A stretch of 64,000 bases of DNA from CAJBVG01 sp943371425 (GCA_943371425.1 CALRUR010000008.1:62001-126000), one strand, 5' to 3'; counted from the stretch's first letter, positions 7,297-17,335 are shown. Numbers and translations: made by a program. The notes: generated by a model from the letters alone, not told the origin.

Positions 7297-10281
7297 ATGA
7301 ATAAGAAAGTAATTGCACTTTTGATACTTTTTATTGTAGGGTTTACCTTGCAATCTCACTCGCAATTACAACGCAAGTATTTTACCTACAATGTAGAAAA
7401 CGGGTTGGCTCAGAATTCGGTGTGGGATGTTTTCCAAGACTATAAAGGTTTTTTATGGCTTGGTACTGCAGATGGCATTAACAGGTTTGATGGCTATGAA
7501 ATGCATCATTATAAAAGGAACCTAAACGACTCTACTAGTTTATATGGAATCACCTTTTTCGAATTTACAGAATTACCCAATAAAGAATTATGGATATCGC
7601 ATGATAAAGGTATTAGTGTATATAACCGAGTAAAAAACAATTTCAGTAATATTATTAAATCAGAAAACACTCACCAAATAATTGGACAGGATGGCGATTT
7701 ACTTTGGGTGTTTGAAGAACGTATGAAAATACTTGTCATCAATATAAAAACAAAAAAAATAATTAAAACTATTACCGAAAAATATATAAATGATTATGCA
7801 AGACATACCACTAGTAATTGCATAAAAATAAACGATTACTTTTTTACTACATTCAATGGGAACCATATACTACGCATTAATTACAAGAAAAATAAAATTG
7901 AGTTAATTTCATTAAAAGAAAGACTTCCAGAAATTTTTAGATTTGTAAAGAATTCAGATTCTACCTTTATTGCATTTAGTTCTAGCAACCAATGTATATA
8001 CACCTTTAAAGAAGTTAACAATAAATTTAGTTATACTACTACCCCTGTTACAAATTACAAACCTTATAAAAGATCTACAGGTTTATATGAATGGAATGAT
8101 AAATTGTATGCCACAAGCTTGGAAGGCTTTTATGTGCTTAACAAAAAAACTTACAATACAGAAGAGTATATTCATAGTTTCAGTACAAACGAACTCTCCT
8201 TTAATTACATTCAACATCTAGGTATTGATAATAGCAATAATTTATACATAAGCACCAATGGAATGGGGGTAAAAGTGTATTCACCCTACCTCAATAAATT
8301 CGATCATTATCGCACTCCCAACGAACGTACGAACATGGTAAAATCCATCTTAAAAACGAAGGATGGTAAAATTATAACAGGTGTATATAATGAAGGTATT
8401 GTAATATATTACCCAAACAACACCTACAAACAATTCAATTTTGAGCCTGCCCAACTAAAAAACAATTCGTTTAAATCTGTTCTTGGAATGACAAACTATT
8501 CTGACCAAGAAATACTGATGATGTTTAGCGATCGGCTCATATTATTTAACCATCATACTAATAATTACAAGTATTTAGAAAATACAAATAATTTAGAATT
8601 CCAATTTTATCCTTTTATTTTAAAGCATATTGATAAATATTATTACTTCGCGAACGATTCTAGTAATTCTAAATTTATAAGCTTAGATAAAAAATTAAAA
8701 CCAACCCCAGAATTTATACTAGCAGGCAAAAGTGTTACTTGCTTTGCTTTTCATAAAGGAAAAATAATAATAGGAACAGATCGTGGCTTACTTGTTAAAG
8801 TTATTAGCTCTAAAAAGATAATAGATACAGAGATTAAACTAATGGTTAAATCTATTTGCATCACCTCAAAAAATAGGATTTTTATATCTACCATTAATGG
8901 CATTTATGAGATAAATGAAAATGATGAAATTTTAAGAAAATACGATGTAACCACGGGTATGCCCGACGATTTTGTTTATGGTGTATTGGAAGATAAAAAC
9001 GGTGATTTGTGGATGAGCCATAACAAAGGCTTAAGTGTGTTTAATTTAAAAACAGAAAGATTTAAAAACTATTCCGTTAAAGATGGTTTACAATCGAATG
9101 AATTTAACACGGGTGCATTTTACAAAGATGAAAATGGAATGCTCTACTTTGGTGGTGTAAATGGTATAAACATTATCGATCCTGATAAAATTATTATCAA
9201 TAATAACGCACCAAAAATTGCCATCAATCAAATAAATTTATTAGATGAACCCTATGTTGTAGATACCAGTTATAACGAAATACAACAACTCAATTTACAA
9301 TACAACCAAAACACATTATCCTTCGATTTTTCGGCATTAGAATTTACCAACCCCTCTCTTAATACTTATAAATATATTTTAAGTGGGTATGATAAACAAT
9401 GGATACAAAGTGGCACCAAACATTTTGCTAGGTACTCTAATTTACCACCCGGCACCTATGGCTTTATGATTTTAGCTGCTAATGCAGACGGTGCATGGAG
9501 TCAAGAGCCAAAAATTTTAATTGTAAATATACAAGCACCATTTTGGCAACGCACATGGTTTTATTTGCTAATTGGATTATTAATATTGGCGCTTATTGCA
9601 TGTATAATTTATATAATAATTTACCGCCAAAAACTAAAACTAAATAGACAATTAAAACTTCAATTTGAGTTAGAGCAAGAGCGGTTGCGAATTGCTAGAG
9701 ATTTACACGACAATGTGGGGGCGCACCTCTCCTACTTAATTTCTAATTTAGATTGGATGATTTCACACCCAGAAAAACTATCAGCTGATGAAGAAAAATT
9801 ACGTTTAGAGAATTTAACTGAAACCGGTAGGCAGGCCATTCTTACCCTTCGCCAAACTATTTGGGCCATTAATAACCAAGCACTGTATGTAGAAGATTTT
9901 GCAGATAAATACAAAGCCTTTGCAAAAAAGATGTTAGAATTTAGCGTGCACATTAACATACATTTTGAAGAAGATATTATTGGCAAACAAAAATTGAGTC
10001 CTGGAATTACACTTCACTTATTTAGAATTTGCCAAGAGGCCTTGAGTAATATTTTAAAACATGCACATGCAAACAATATTACAGTAACATTTAAAAGCAA
10101 TACACAATACTTGTTTTATTTTAGTATTGTGGATGATGGTGCAGGATTTGATACAAGCATAGATTATAGCAATGGGCACTTTGGGCTCGTAATTATGCGT
10201 GAAAGAGCAGAGGAGTGTGGGGCAAAGTTTAGCATACACTCGGAGATAGGTAAGGGAACGAGGTTGGAGTTGAGGATATAG
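7297..10281 (+). CDS. two-component sensor histidine kinase with periplasmic beta-propeller and Y_Y_Y domains
   Basis: This membrane sensor probably phosphorylates the regulator encoded next. From the ATG at 7297 (MNKKVIALLILF; the earlier in-frame ATG at 7249 lies in the palindromic repeat) the protein has a signal sequence, then roughly residues 35-680 of Reg_prop-type propeller repeats (GFLWLGTADGINRFDG, GDLWMSHNKGLSVFN), a Y_Y_Y domain near 690-765 (NTYKYILSGYDKQWI ... YSNLPPGTYGF), one transmembrane helix (~775-795), a HisKA_3 dimerisation domain with the phospho-accepting histidine in ARDLHDNVGAHLS, and a HATPase domain with the N-box EALSNILKHAHANN and the DDGAGFD box. It lacks the fused receiver/AraC part of classical hybrid Bacteroides sensors and so resembles NarX-type kinases. 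The ligand is unknown. Confidence 0.93.
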   Translation: MNKKVIALLILFIVGFTLQSHSQLQRKYFTYNVENGLAQNSVWDVFQDYKGFLWLGTADGINRFDGYEMHHYKRNLNDSTSLYGITFFEFTELPNKELWISHDKGISVYNRVKNNFSNIIKSENTHQIIGQDGDLLWVFEERMKILVINIKTKKIIKTITEKYINDYARHTTSNCIKINDYFFTTFNGNHILRINYKKNKIELISLKERLPEIFRFVKNSDSTFIAFSSSNQCIYTFKEVNNKFSYTTTPVTNYKPYKRSTGLYEWNDKLYATSLEGFYVLNKKTYNTEEYIHSFSTNELSFNYIQHLGIDNSNNLYISTNGMGVKVYSPYLNKFDHYRTPNERTNMVKSILKTKDGKIITGVYNEGIVIYYPNNTYKQFNFEPAQLKNNSFKSVLGMTNYSDQEILMMFSDRLILFNHHTNNYKYLENTNNLEFQFYPFILKHIDKYYYFANDSSNSKFISLDKKLKPTPEFILAGKSVTCFAFHKGKIIIGTDRGLLVKVISSKKIIDTEIKLMVKSICITSKNRIFISTINGIYEINENDEILRKYDVTTGMPDDFVYGVLEDKNGDLWMSHNKGLSVFNLKTERFKNYSVKDGLQSNEFNTGAFYKDENGMLYFGGVNGINIIDPDKIIINNNAPKIAINQINLLDEPYVVDTSYNEIQQLNLQYNQNTLSFDFSALEFTNPSLNTYKYILSGYDKQWIQSGTKHFARYSNLPPGTYGFMILAANADGAWSQEPKILIVNIQAPFWQRTWFYLLIGLLILALIACIIYIIIYRQKLKLNRQLKLQFELEQERLRIARDLHDNVGAHLSYLISNLDWMISHPEKLSADEEKLRLENLTETGRQAILTLRQTIWAINNQALYVEDFADKYKAFAKKMLEFSVHINIHFEEDIIGKQKLSPGITLHLFRICQEALSNILKHAHANNITVTFKSNTQYLFYFSIVDDGAGFDTSIDYSNGHFGLVIMRERAEECGAKFSIHSEIGKGTRLELRI

Positions 10282-10326
10282 CGGGGAGCAGGGAGCGAGG
10301 AGCTAAGAGCGGGGAGCAAGGAGTTG
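10282..10326. repeat. GGGGAGC short tandem array
   Basis: Imperfect GCGGGGAGCAGGGAGCGAGG-like units start one base after the histidine kinase stop codon and run for ~45 nt. This is a G-rich variant of the short-period arrays that follow stop codons elsewhere in the window. Confidence 0.6.
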
Positions 10327-10415
10327 GGTTAATATACTGCAAATGGGGTATTGCAGTAGGTTATAAATTTGCAATTTTTGTATAGGAGATAAAATCGATT
10401 TTATTTTATAGATAA

Positions 10416-11066
10416 ATGATTAGGGTTGCAATAGTAGACGATAAGCAGGCGAATAGAATTTCGTTGGCCGATAAATTAACCTTCGACCAAGAGATAAGTG
10501 TTGTTTTTGATGCTTCGCATGGAAAAGATTTTTTGGTGAAAATGAAAGAGCACCACAATGAAATTCCGGATATAGTATTAATGGATATTGATATGCCCGT
10601 AATGGATGGCATAGAGGCCGTAAGTATTGCTTCTGAAGTTTACCCAGAATCGAAGTTTTTAATGTTTACTGTTTTTGATGACGATGCAAAAGTGTTTGAA
10701 GCCATTAAATCTGGGGCCATTGGATATTTGTTAAAAGATGAAAAAGTTGATGTGGTGATTGATGCCATCCATCAAATATATACTTATGGAGGCTCGCCTA
10801 TGAGCCCAAGCATTGCTCGCAAAGCATTGAAATTATTAATGAAGGCAGATAACCCAAGCACAAGCAAAGAAAGCACCAACCTCACCGAAAGAGAAATGGA
10901 TATTTTACAAGCCTTGGTTGATGGCTTAGACCATAAGGGTGCAGCCGAAAAGCTATTTTTATCGCCTCATACTGTTAGAACCCACATCAGTAATATATAC
11001 CAGAAGCTACACGTAAACAATCGTGCACAGGCTGTGAAAATTGCCATTAAAAAAAGGTGGTTCTAA
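10416..11066 (+). CDS. NarL/LuxR-family response regulator
   Basis: A 216-residue transcription regulator. Receiver domain at residues 1-~125 with the acidic pair Asp8-Asp9, the phospho-acceptor Asp57 in LMDIDMPVMDG, and Lys107 in GYLLKDEK. The LuxR-type helix-turn-helix covers ~150-212 (LTEREMDILQALVDG ... SPHTVRTHISNIYQKL). It follows the HisKA_3 kinase by 134 nt on the same strand, so the two are almost certainly a cognate pair. The intervening gap has a G-rich array and a perfect -7-like TAAATTTG at 10364-10371, but no -33 at the right distance, so a separate promoter is possible rather than shown. Targets are not evident; the next gene, an M13 peptidase, is a candidate only by position. 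Confidence 0.94.
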   Translation: MIRVAIVDDKQANRISLADKLTFDQEISVVFDASHGKDFLVKMKEHHNEIPDIVLMDIDMPVMDGIEAVSIASEVYPESKFLMFTVFDDDAKVFEAIKSGAIGYLLKDEKVDVVIDAIHQIYTYGGSPMSPSIARKALKLLMKADNPSTSKESTNLTEREMDILQALVDGLDHKGAAEKLFLSPHTVRTHISNIYQKLHVNNRAQAVKIAIKKRWF

Positions 11067-11136
11067 TTCATTGTAAAAATTAGTAGACAATTATCGTATT
11101 TCATAAATATTATAATGATTTCATTATATTTATTTC

Positions 11137-13164
11137 ATGAAAAAAATAATCGTACCAATATGCGCTCTAGCATTGCTCGCTTGTAATAGCAACAAAACAA
11201 GTACTAACCAAATAGATCCATTAGTTACGCACATAGATTCTACTTTCTCTCCTGCAGAGAATTTTTTTATGTATGCAAACAATAATTGGTTTAAGCAAAA
11301 CCCTATACCGGGCACAAAAAACAGTGTAGGTATTTTTAGAACTATACAAGATACCGTAAACTCACAAGTTCGACAGATTTGCGAAAAGTCTGCAGCCCTT
11401 AATAATGCAGAGAAAGGTAGCAAAGAGCAAATGATTGGCGATTATTATTTCTCGGGAATGGATACGGTTAACATTGAGAAAAACGGATTATCTGCCTTAA
11501 CTCCTACGCTTAATAAAATAAAAGCCATTAAAAATAGCACAGAAATGGCAGATGTAGTAGCCGATTTGCATAAAATTGGTTGCAATGCTTTATTCTATTT
11601 TAGAGTAGGTACCGATGATAAAAACTCGGCAATGAATGCAAGTTTTTTATACCAAGGTGGCATTGGATTGCCAGATAGAGAATATTATTTCAGCAATACT
11701 GGCGAGAACCCAAACATCCGCGCTGCTTATGTAAAACACATTCAGAAAATGTTTGAGCTTACAGGATTGTCGACTCAAAAAGAGGTAGGCACCAAAGTGT
11801 TTAATATAGAAAAAAGCTTAGCTCTTGCTAGTAGGAAATTAGAAGACACTCGCGACCCTTATAAAAATTACAATAAAATTTCGAATGCAGATTTAGCAAA
11901 AAAATATGCTGCCATAGATTTTAACACCTTGTATGCAAGTATGAAATTAAGTGGTGCTGATAGTACTATTGTTGGGCAACCCGAATTTTTTGAAGCACTT
12001 AATAAAAATTTAAAAAACATTTCTGTTGACGATTGGAAATTGTATTTACAATGGAAATTAATTAGCAACTATTCTGAATACTTAAGCGCAGAAATTGATG
12101 CAGAAAATTTCAATTTTTTCGGCAAAACATTATCGGGTAGAAAAACTCAAAAGCCACGCTGGGAAAGAATTGTAGAAGATACCAACGGATCATTAGGCGA
12201 GTTAATTGGCCAAATTTATGTGAAAGAATACTTACCAAAAGGCACCAAGGAAAAACTTTTAGAAATTGGAGAGAACATTCGCAGCGTATATGCCGAACAT
12301 ATTAAAAATTTAGATTGGATGAGTGCCCCAACTAAAGAAAAAGCTCTCTCTAAATTACAAAAGGTAAATATGAAAGTAGGTTACCCAGATAAATGGAAAG
12401 ACATGTCGAGCATTAGCATTAGCAGAAATAATTATGCAGAAAATGCAATGGCTGTGCGTATATGGGAATTCAACGAAATGATTAAGAAGAATGGCAAGCC
12501 AGTAGATAAATCGGAATGGGGAATGACACCACAAACTTACAACGCATATTACGATCCTACATTTAACGAAATATGTGTTCCCGCCTGCAACATCATAGTA
12601 CCAGGTTTTGAAGGTCGTATGCCAGATGATGCAGTGTTATATGGCATTATAGGTGGCTCTACTTTCGGTCATGAGCTTACACATGGTTTCGACGACCAAG
12701 GAAGTCAGTACGACGAAACAGGTAATTTACGCGATTGGTGGACTAAAGAAGACAGAGATAAGTTTAAAGCAAAAACGAAATTAATTGTGGAGCAATACAG
12801 TGGCTACACCGTGTTAAATAATTTACATATTAATGGGGATGCTACACAAGGCGAAAACATTGCCGATTTAGGCGGTACTGTAATGGGTTACGAAGCATTT
12901 AAGAAAACCAAGCAAGGACAATCTTCCGAACTTATAGGTGGATATACACCAGACCAACGTTTCTTTTTAGGGTATGCATATGCTTGGATGATGGTGTATA
13001 CAAAAGAAACACTTGAGCAACGTGTAATGAGCGATGTACACTCGCCAGCAGAATTTAGAGTAAATGGTGCAGTAGCTAACATGCCAGAGTTCCATAAAGC
13101 ATTTGGAGTGAAAGCGGGTGATGCGATGTATAGGGGGGATTCGGTGTTGGTGAGGATTTGGTAA
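11137..13164 (+). CDS. M13-family (neprilysin/PepO-like) zinc metallopeptidase lipoprotein
   Basis: A 675-residue peptidase probably anchored in the periplasm or outer membrane. The N-terminus is a lipoprotein signal peptide ending in ALLAC, with Cys16 as the lipidated residue. The peptidase_M13 N-terminal helical domain spans roughly 30-420 and the catalytic domain 470-675. The zinc motif HELTH (residues 512-516) and the third ligand in GENIADLGG (Glu573) are intact, and the substrate-binding NAYYDPTFNEI motif precedes them. The segment after it reads VPACNII where most relatives have FPAGIL followed by PPFF, a local divergence. The gene has its own 70-nt upstream gap and ends directly at a composite repeat. 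Oligopeptide degradation is the expected role. Confidence 0.94.
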   Translation: MKKIIVPICALALLACNSNKTSTNQIDPLVTHIDSTFSPAENFFMYANNNWFKQNPIPGTKNSVGIFRTIQDTVNSQVRQICEKSAALNNAEKGSKEQMIGDYYFSGMDTVNIEKNGLSALTPTLNKIKAIKNSTEMADVVADLHKIGCNALFYFRVGTDDKNSAMNASFLYQGGIGLPDREYYFSNTGENPNIRAAYVKHIQKMFELTGLSTQKEVGTKVFNIEKSLALASRKLEDTRDPYKNYNKISNADLAKKYAAIDFNTLYASMKLSGADSTIVGQPEFFEALNKNLKNISVDDWKLYLQWKLISNYSEYLSAEIDAENFNFFGKTLSGRKTQKPRWERIVEDTNGSLGELIGQIYVKEYLPKGTKEKLLEIGENIRSVYAEHIKNLDWMSAPTKEKALSKLQKVNMKVGYPDKWKDMSSISISRNNYAENAMAVRIWEFNEMIKKNGKPVDKSEWGMTPQTYNAYYDPTFNEICVPACNIIVPGFEGRMPDDAVLYGIIGGSTFGHELTHGFDDQGSQYDETGNLRDWWTKEDRDKFKAKTKLIVEQYSGYTVLNNLHINGDATQGENIADLGGTVMGYEAFKKTKQGQSSELIGGYTPDQRFFLGYAYAWMMVYTKETLEQRVMSDVHSPAEFRVNGAVANMPEFHKAFGVKAGDAMYRGDSVLVRIW

Positions 13165-13330
13165 CGAGTAGTGGGTAGCGGGTAGCGAGTAGAGGCAAGA
13201 AAGGTGCAAGTTTGAATAGGTGCCCTTCGTATGGTCGGATGGTCGTATAGTCGTATTTTCTTAAACACAGAGACACAAAGAGCACAGAGTAACTTCCTCT
13301 GTGCTCTTTGTGTCTCTGTGTTTAAGAAAA
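13165..13330 (+). repeat. composite intergenic repeat, copy 1: TAGCGGG array, core, GTCGTAT array, 34-bp hairpin
   Basis: Begins at the M13 peptidase stop codon. Modules in order: a TAGCGGG/TAGCGAG array (13168-13193), the core with AAGGTGC..GTTTGA (~13199-13217), CCCTTCGTATGGTCG and GTCGTAT units (to 13256), then a perfect inverted repeat with 34-nt arms 13256-13289 and 13297-13330 and a 7-nt loop. The arms are built from ACACAGAGACACAAAGAGC and its complement and end in an A/T tract on each side, so it could terminate both flanking convergent genes. Confidence 0.85.
13256..13330. terminator. 34-bp perfect hairpin, probable bidirectional terminator
   Basis: Arms 13256-13289 and 13297-13330 are exact reverse complements, with loop TAACTTC. 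TTTTC lies at the outer end of one arm and GAAAA followed by more A at the other, giving a U-rich exit in either direction. It lies between the convergent M13 peptidase and T9SS protein genes. Termination is inferred. Confidence 0.65.
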
Positions 13331-13339
13331 AAATATTTG

Positions 13340-16300
13340 TTATTGTTTTATAAACTTCCCTCTCAAATTCCTGCCTTCGAATTCAACACTGAAACTATAA
13401 ATACCTTGCGGTAAAACTTCAACGTTTATTTCGTTTTGTTCAATTCCTTTTTGCAAAACCAATTGTCCGAGTGTATTGTAAATACTGATGTTTGCGTGCT
13501 GCAAGGAAATACTCGACATAAATTTCAAAACGCCATTTGTAGGATTTGGAAATACTTCAATGCTTACATTTTTATTTTCTGAAATTCCAGTACCTATAGA
13601 AAAATGTTTGATATCTGTAGCTATACAATTTTTAGAATCTTGAACATATAATTTGATTCGCATGTTAGTATTAGTTATTAATAAAGACACTGGCAATACT
13701 TCTGAATTACTTAATATTATACTGTTCGTTACATCATCATACCAATGAATTGTACTGTATGGTTTTGATAAATATTTTGAATAGAAGCGCAAGGTATCTG
13801 TATTGGTATTACAACAAGTACTAGAATCGTTTGCAATAAATACTGAGGGTTCGCTTATATAAACTGTATCAACTCTTGTGATGCTACAACCGAATCTTTT
13901 GGTTACTTTAATATTTATCGGGAATTTTCCTATTCCATTGTTCGACATGAAAATCCATTTCGGGTTACTAAAAAATGGATCAAAATAGGGGCCAGCTTTA
14001 CTAAACATTCCATTATCACCATATACAAATACAGAATCGTCTGGATCTGGCGAATCCTGTATAATATCAATGTTTATTATTGCTCCAGGGCATGCCGAAT
14101 CTATTCTTACGTTTACTACTGGAGATTTTCTAATTAAAATAGAATCGATAAAATCATACCTACACCCAATAGCATCTATTACGGTATAGGTAATTTTTTT
14201 CATGCCAGGTGTATTATAAGTATATAAAACAGAATCTTTGTTTAGTGAGAAAAGCCCATCGTCTCCAACCCATCTAATAGTTGTGTATGGTAATACTCCA
14301 CCACTTAAATTATCTGCTTTAAATTTTATAACATCGTTTGCACATTTATTTTTCTTAGTAATGTTTACTAATATTGGGCTATTAATTATAGAATCTAAGT
14401 TCGATTCGTACACGCAATTGTTTATATCTAAAGCTTCTACTTTATAATACATAGTTAAGCCACATAAACTTACATTATCTGTTGCGGTAGTGTTAAAATT
14501 ATTTCCATCGGCATCTGAAATTTGAACCCAGTTGTATGGAGTATTGCCAATACTACGATATACTTTATAGCCGTTGCTATTTAATGTTTTGCCTGTATTT
14601 ATTGGGCTCCAAGTAATAATTGCTTTATCTTTTTTGTTTAAACTAGCCGAAATAGAAATGGGTTTAATTACCTTTTCGAATTGTAAATTACTTGTAATAT
14701 TACATGTTGAAATTAATTTTATGGCATAGAAAGAGTCGGCACTTGCATTAACAGAAGAATCTATATAAAACAATGAGTTAACATTAGTGCTGGTATGTAT
14801 AAGTGTATTATTTCTGTATAGTTGATAAGCAACAAAAGTATTAGTGTTTGCCCCAATTGTATTAGCCCAATTCAATTCAACATGGTTGCTAACTTTATTA
14901 TAGCTTACACAGGTTAAATTTGTTTGCAATAAAGTACTTGGAGGATTTAATACTACCGAAATAATTTTTGTTGATTTAGAAGGTATTCTACAATAATCAT
15001 CTTTTACACTTATTACAAAATCGAATTTTTCTGAAGCTAATGCATTAGTAGAACTATCGAATTTTAGATTTCCACAATTAGTGCCCCAATAAATCCATAG
15101 GGTATCGTTATTCACACTTCCATAAGGTCCGGGTAAATTATAACCATAACCAAATAGTATACCTGCTGAATTAGTAATATTTATGGGAGCAAGGTTAAAA
15201 GGAGTGTAAGGGGCATTATCTTTAAACCTATTTAAAGAAGCGCACGGTGGATATGGGCATCCGATATTTGTATCGGAATTCTGAAGACCCATTGCCACCC
15301 CATTCACTGTAAGTTCTAATGTTTGAGTTGAAATTCCTGCACCTGAAAGTGCTGAATCTCTCACAACTATTGGTATTTGAATTTTATCACCTGCGGTAAA
15401 AGTTTTTTGAAAACTAGGTGTACCATTTGCATTAGTAAAAGGTGCTTTAATAATGGGTGCAACATTGTTATAATTCTGATTTGGAATTATAGAATTCACA
15501 ATAATATCTCTTGTTATTTCAGAAATTTTCTGATTATCACGATACGATGCAACATTCATTGCAACAAAAAAAGAACCGCCAATAAGTGGTTTAATTCTAT
15601 ACTCACCAGTGGTGTTGTTTAGTTCTCTATGAGCGGGTAATAATCCAAATGGATTATTTGCATTATATGCAGGATAATTTTCCCAGATGCTTGTAGGACT
15701 TACTGTAGTAGGACAACCTTGATTATTAAGATTAGTAAGTATGTCTTCAAAGCTGAAATATAAATTATCTAAATCTACATCAATCGCATTAAAATTTAGT
15801 ACATAATCATTGCCAGAGGTATTAATATTGAATACTGGTAACTCCGCAAAATCCGGAGAACTATCATAACAATGCCCTATGCTTACGGGCGTATTAGAAC
15901 CATTTAAAATATATGGAAACATTTTTGCAGTAACTATAAGATTTGATCCATCAACAGCTGTATTAGTATTTGTAGCCGTAGGTCTGCCAATTGCGTTCCA
16001 AACAAATAGTATTGGTGAAAATGCGTTTGTTGGCGGATTAATACCAGTTAAATCTATCGGACCCGACTCGTATACGTACATTGAATTCGAAAGATATTCT
16101 GATGTTGCACATGATAATGGATTAACAGTTGGGTTGGTGCATCCTAAATTAACATCTACATTATTTAATACTCTTAATAAGTTAATATTACCGTCTGTAT
16201 TTATTCTGGATACAGAGGAATTTGGAATGTTTGAATTATTTAAGGTAAGACTCAATTGCCCTGTGCTATTACAAATTTTAATATAATCTACCTCGGGCAT

Positions 16301-16474
16301 ACAAATTAAACACTGTGAGCATTCTCGGTAGGCCCTAAGCGTAAATTTATACTTACTAATTCCGTTTTCTACTACACATTTCCAAGTTAACTCTCCTCCT
16401 CTTATATGTGATGAATAGCTTTGTAAACTAAATAATAGCACAAAAGCTAGTAGGAATAAGTATTGTTTTTTCAT
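13340..16474 (-). CDS. large T9SS-secreted surface protein with C-terminal sorting domain
   Basis: A 1044-residue protein with a signal peptide (residues 1-~21, cleavage near LQSYSS) followed by SHIRGGELTWKC, the N-terminal motif shared by many Bacteroidetes adhesin-like proteins and by the two paralogues at 22340 and 24533. The middle holds many Cys residues and beta-rich, fibronectin/PKD-like segments around residues 540-930 (for example LNWANTIGANTNTF and ITWSPINTGKTLNSNGYKVY). Residues ~970-1044 form a type-A T9SS sorting domain (VFPNPTNG ... LGQLVLQKGI ... LPQGIYSFSVE), the signal for export through the type IX system and attachment to the cell surface. The binding target is unknown. It is divergent from the lipocalin gene and ends 10 nt from the 34-bp hairpin. 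Confidence 0.85.
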   Translation of the reverse strand: MKKQYLFLLAFVLLFSLQSYSSHIRGGELTWKCVVENGISKYKFTLRAYRECSQCLICMPEVDYIKICNSTGQLSLTLNNSNIPNSSVSRINTDGNINLLRVLNNVDVNLGCTNPTVNPLSCATSEYLSNSMYVYESGPIDLTGINPPTNAFSPILFVWNAIGRPTATNTNTAVDGSNLIVTAKMFPYILNGSNTPVSIGHCYDSSPDFAELPVFNINTSGNDYVLNFNAIDVDLDNLYFSFEDILTNLNNQGCPTTVSPTSIWENYPAYNANNPFGLLPAHRELNNTTGEYRIKPLIGGSFFVAMNVASYRDNQKISEITRDIIVNSIIPNQNYNNVAPIIKAPFTNANGTPSFQKTFTAGDKIQIPIVVRDSALSGAGISTQTLELTVNGVAMGLQNSDTNIGCPYPPCASLNRFKDNAPYTPFNLAPINITNSAGILFGYGYNLPGPYGSVNNDTLWIYWGTNCGNLKFDSSTNALASEKFDFVISVKDDYCRIPSKSTKIISVVLNPPSTLLQTNLTCVSYNKVSNHVELNWANTIGANTNTFVAYQLYRNNTLIHTSTNVNSLFYIDSSVNASADSFYAIKLISTCNITSNLQFEKVIKPISISASLNKKDKAIITWSPINTGKTLNSNGYKVYRSIGNTPYNWVQISDADGNNFNTTATDNVSLCGLTMYYKVEALDINNCVYESNLDSIINSPILVNITKKNKCANDVIKFKADNLSGGVLPYTTIRWVGDDGLFSLNKDSVLYTYNTPGMKKITYTVIDAIGCRYDFIDSILIRKSPVVNVRIDSACPGAIINIDIIQDSPDPDDSVFVYGDNGMFSKAGPYFDPFFSNPKWIFMSNNGIGKFPINIKVTKRFGCSITRVDTVYISEPSVFIANDSSTCCNTNTDTLRFYSKYLSKPYSTIHWYDDVTNSIILSNSEVLPVSLLITNTNMRIKLYVQDSKNCIATDIKHFSIGTGISENKNVSIEVFPNPTNGVLKFMSSISLQHANISIYNTLGQLVLQKGIEQNEINVEVLPQGIYSFSVEFEGRNLRGKFIKQ

Positions 16475-16520
16475 ATGGTTTTGGTTGGTGCTTGTTTAGG
16501 AGCAAGAATTGGACCAAAGT

Positions 16521-16628
16521 GGTAGCGGGTAGTGAGTAGCGGGTAGCGGGTAGAGGTACGAAGGTGCTAGTTTGATTATTTGCCCTTCGTAAGGTCGTAT
16601 AGTCGTATGGTCGTACAATCGTATGCTC
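16521..16628 (+). repeat. composite intergenic repeat, copy 2 (no hairpin)
   Basis: TAGCGGG array at ~16521-16553, core GAAGGTGCTAGTTTGATTAT at ~16560-16579, then CCCTTCGTAAGGTCG and several GTCGTAT units to 16625. It lies between two divergent genes (T9SS protein and lipocalin), so it cannot be a terminator for both, yet its orientation is the same as all other copies. The lipocalin start codon is 22 nt beyond it. Confidence 0.85.
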
Positions 16629-16649
16629 ACAAATGCTTACATTGCCAAT

Positions 16650-17168
16650 ATGAAAAAGCTCTTAATATTACTCGCCAGTACTTTACTTGGGTGTGCCACA
16701 AAGCAAGAACCACTAGAAACCGTTGCACAAGTAGATTTAAAAAGATATGTTGGCAAGTGGTATGAAATTGCTTCTTATCCGCAACGTTTCCAAAAGGGTT
16801 GCACATGCACTACTGCAGAGTATACCGCCACTAATGATGGTTATATTATTGTAGAAAATGCTTGTAATAAAGACAGTGTAAATGGAAAGAAATCTGGAAT
16901 AAAAGGAAAAGCTTTTGTAGTAGAAAACTCTGGCAATGCAAAATTAGAAGTACAATTCTTTTGGCCCTTTAAAGGGAAATATTGGATCATCGATTTAGAT
17001 GAAAATTATACTTATGCAGTAGTAGGCCATCCGAACCGCGACTACTTGTGGATACTTTCTCGCACACCACAACTAAATGAAAAAACGTATACCGATATTT
17101 TGGAACGTACAAAAGCTAAGGGGTTTGATGTGGGGAGGTTGAGGAGGACTTTGCAGGTTACAAATTAG
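16650..17168 (+). CDS. blc: Blc-type lipocalin lipoprotein
   Basis: A 172-residue outer-membrane-type lipoprotein of the bacterial lipocalin family, which binds lysophospholipids or fatty acids and is linked to envelope stress. From the ATG at 16650 the signal peptide MKKLLILLASTLLGC ends with Cys15 as the lipidated residue; the earlier ATG at 16623 lies in repeat sequence and would bury the lipobox. The lipocalin signature VGKWYEIASYPQRFQKGC (GxW motif) follows at residues ~33-50, and the second motif YWIIDLDENYTYAVVGHP and the RTP turn near 145 are also present. Single gene flanked by composite repeats; its stop codon is the first base triplet of an ACTAGTC array. Confidence 0.93.
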   Translation: MKKLLILLASTLLGCATKQEPLETVAQVDLKRYVGKWYEIASYPQRFQKGCTCTTAEYTATNDGYIIVENACNKDSVNGKKSGIKGKAFVVENSGNAKLEVQFFWPFKGKYWIIDLDENYTYAVVGHPNRDYLWILSRTPQLNEKTYTDILERTKAKGFDVGRLRRTLQVTN

Positions 17169-17335
17169 TCGCTAGTCACTAGTCATTAGTCACTAGAAAG
17201 CAAAGGAGGTGCAGCATTGATTATGCGCCCTTCGTATGGTCGTTTAGTCGTATGGTCGAGTTTTCTTTTACACAGAGACACAGAGAGCACAGAAAAAGTT
17301 GCTCTGTGCTCTCTGTGTCTCTGTGTAAAAGAAAA
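17166..17335 (+). repeat. composite intergenic repeat, copy 3: ACTAGTC array, core, GTCGTAT array, 33-bp hairpin
   Basis: TAGTCACTAGTCATTAG-type array from the lipocalin stop (17166) to ~17195, core AAAGGAGGTGC..ATTGATTA (~17202-17222), CCCTTCGTATGGTCG units to 17260, then exact 33-nt arms at 17261-17293 and 17303-17335 with a 9-nt loop. The core carries AAAGGAGGTG, a perfect complement of the usual 16S rRNA 3' tail. Confidence 0.85.
17261..17335. terminator. 33-bp perfect hairpin, probable bidirectional terminator
   Basis: Arms 17261-17293 and 17303-17335 are exact complements (ACACAGAGACACAGAGAGC core) with loop AAAAGTTGC and A/T tracts at the outer ends. It separates the convergent lipocalin and carboxypeptidase-regulatory-like genes. 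Termination is inferred from structure and position. Confidence 0.65.

Noticed and set aside
10364..10371. TAAATTTG, an exact -7 match 45 nt before the response regulator
   Set aside because: No TTG at 19-20 nt upstream; the kinase gene can drive transcription, so I did not list it as a promoter.
12888..13285. Minus-strand ORFs overlapping the M13 peptidase end and repeat copy 1
   Set aside because: They are antisense to a well-supported gene and consist partly of repeat translation.
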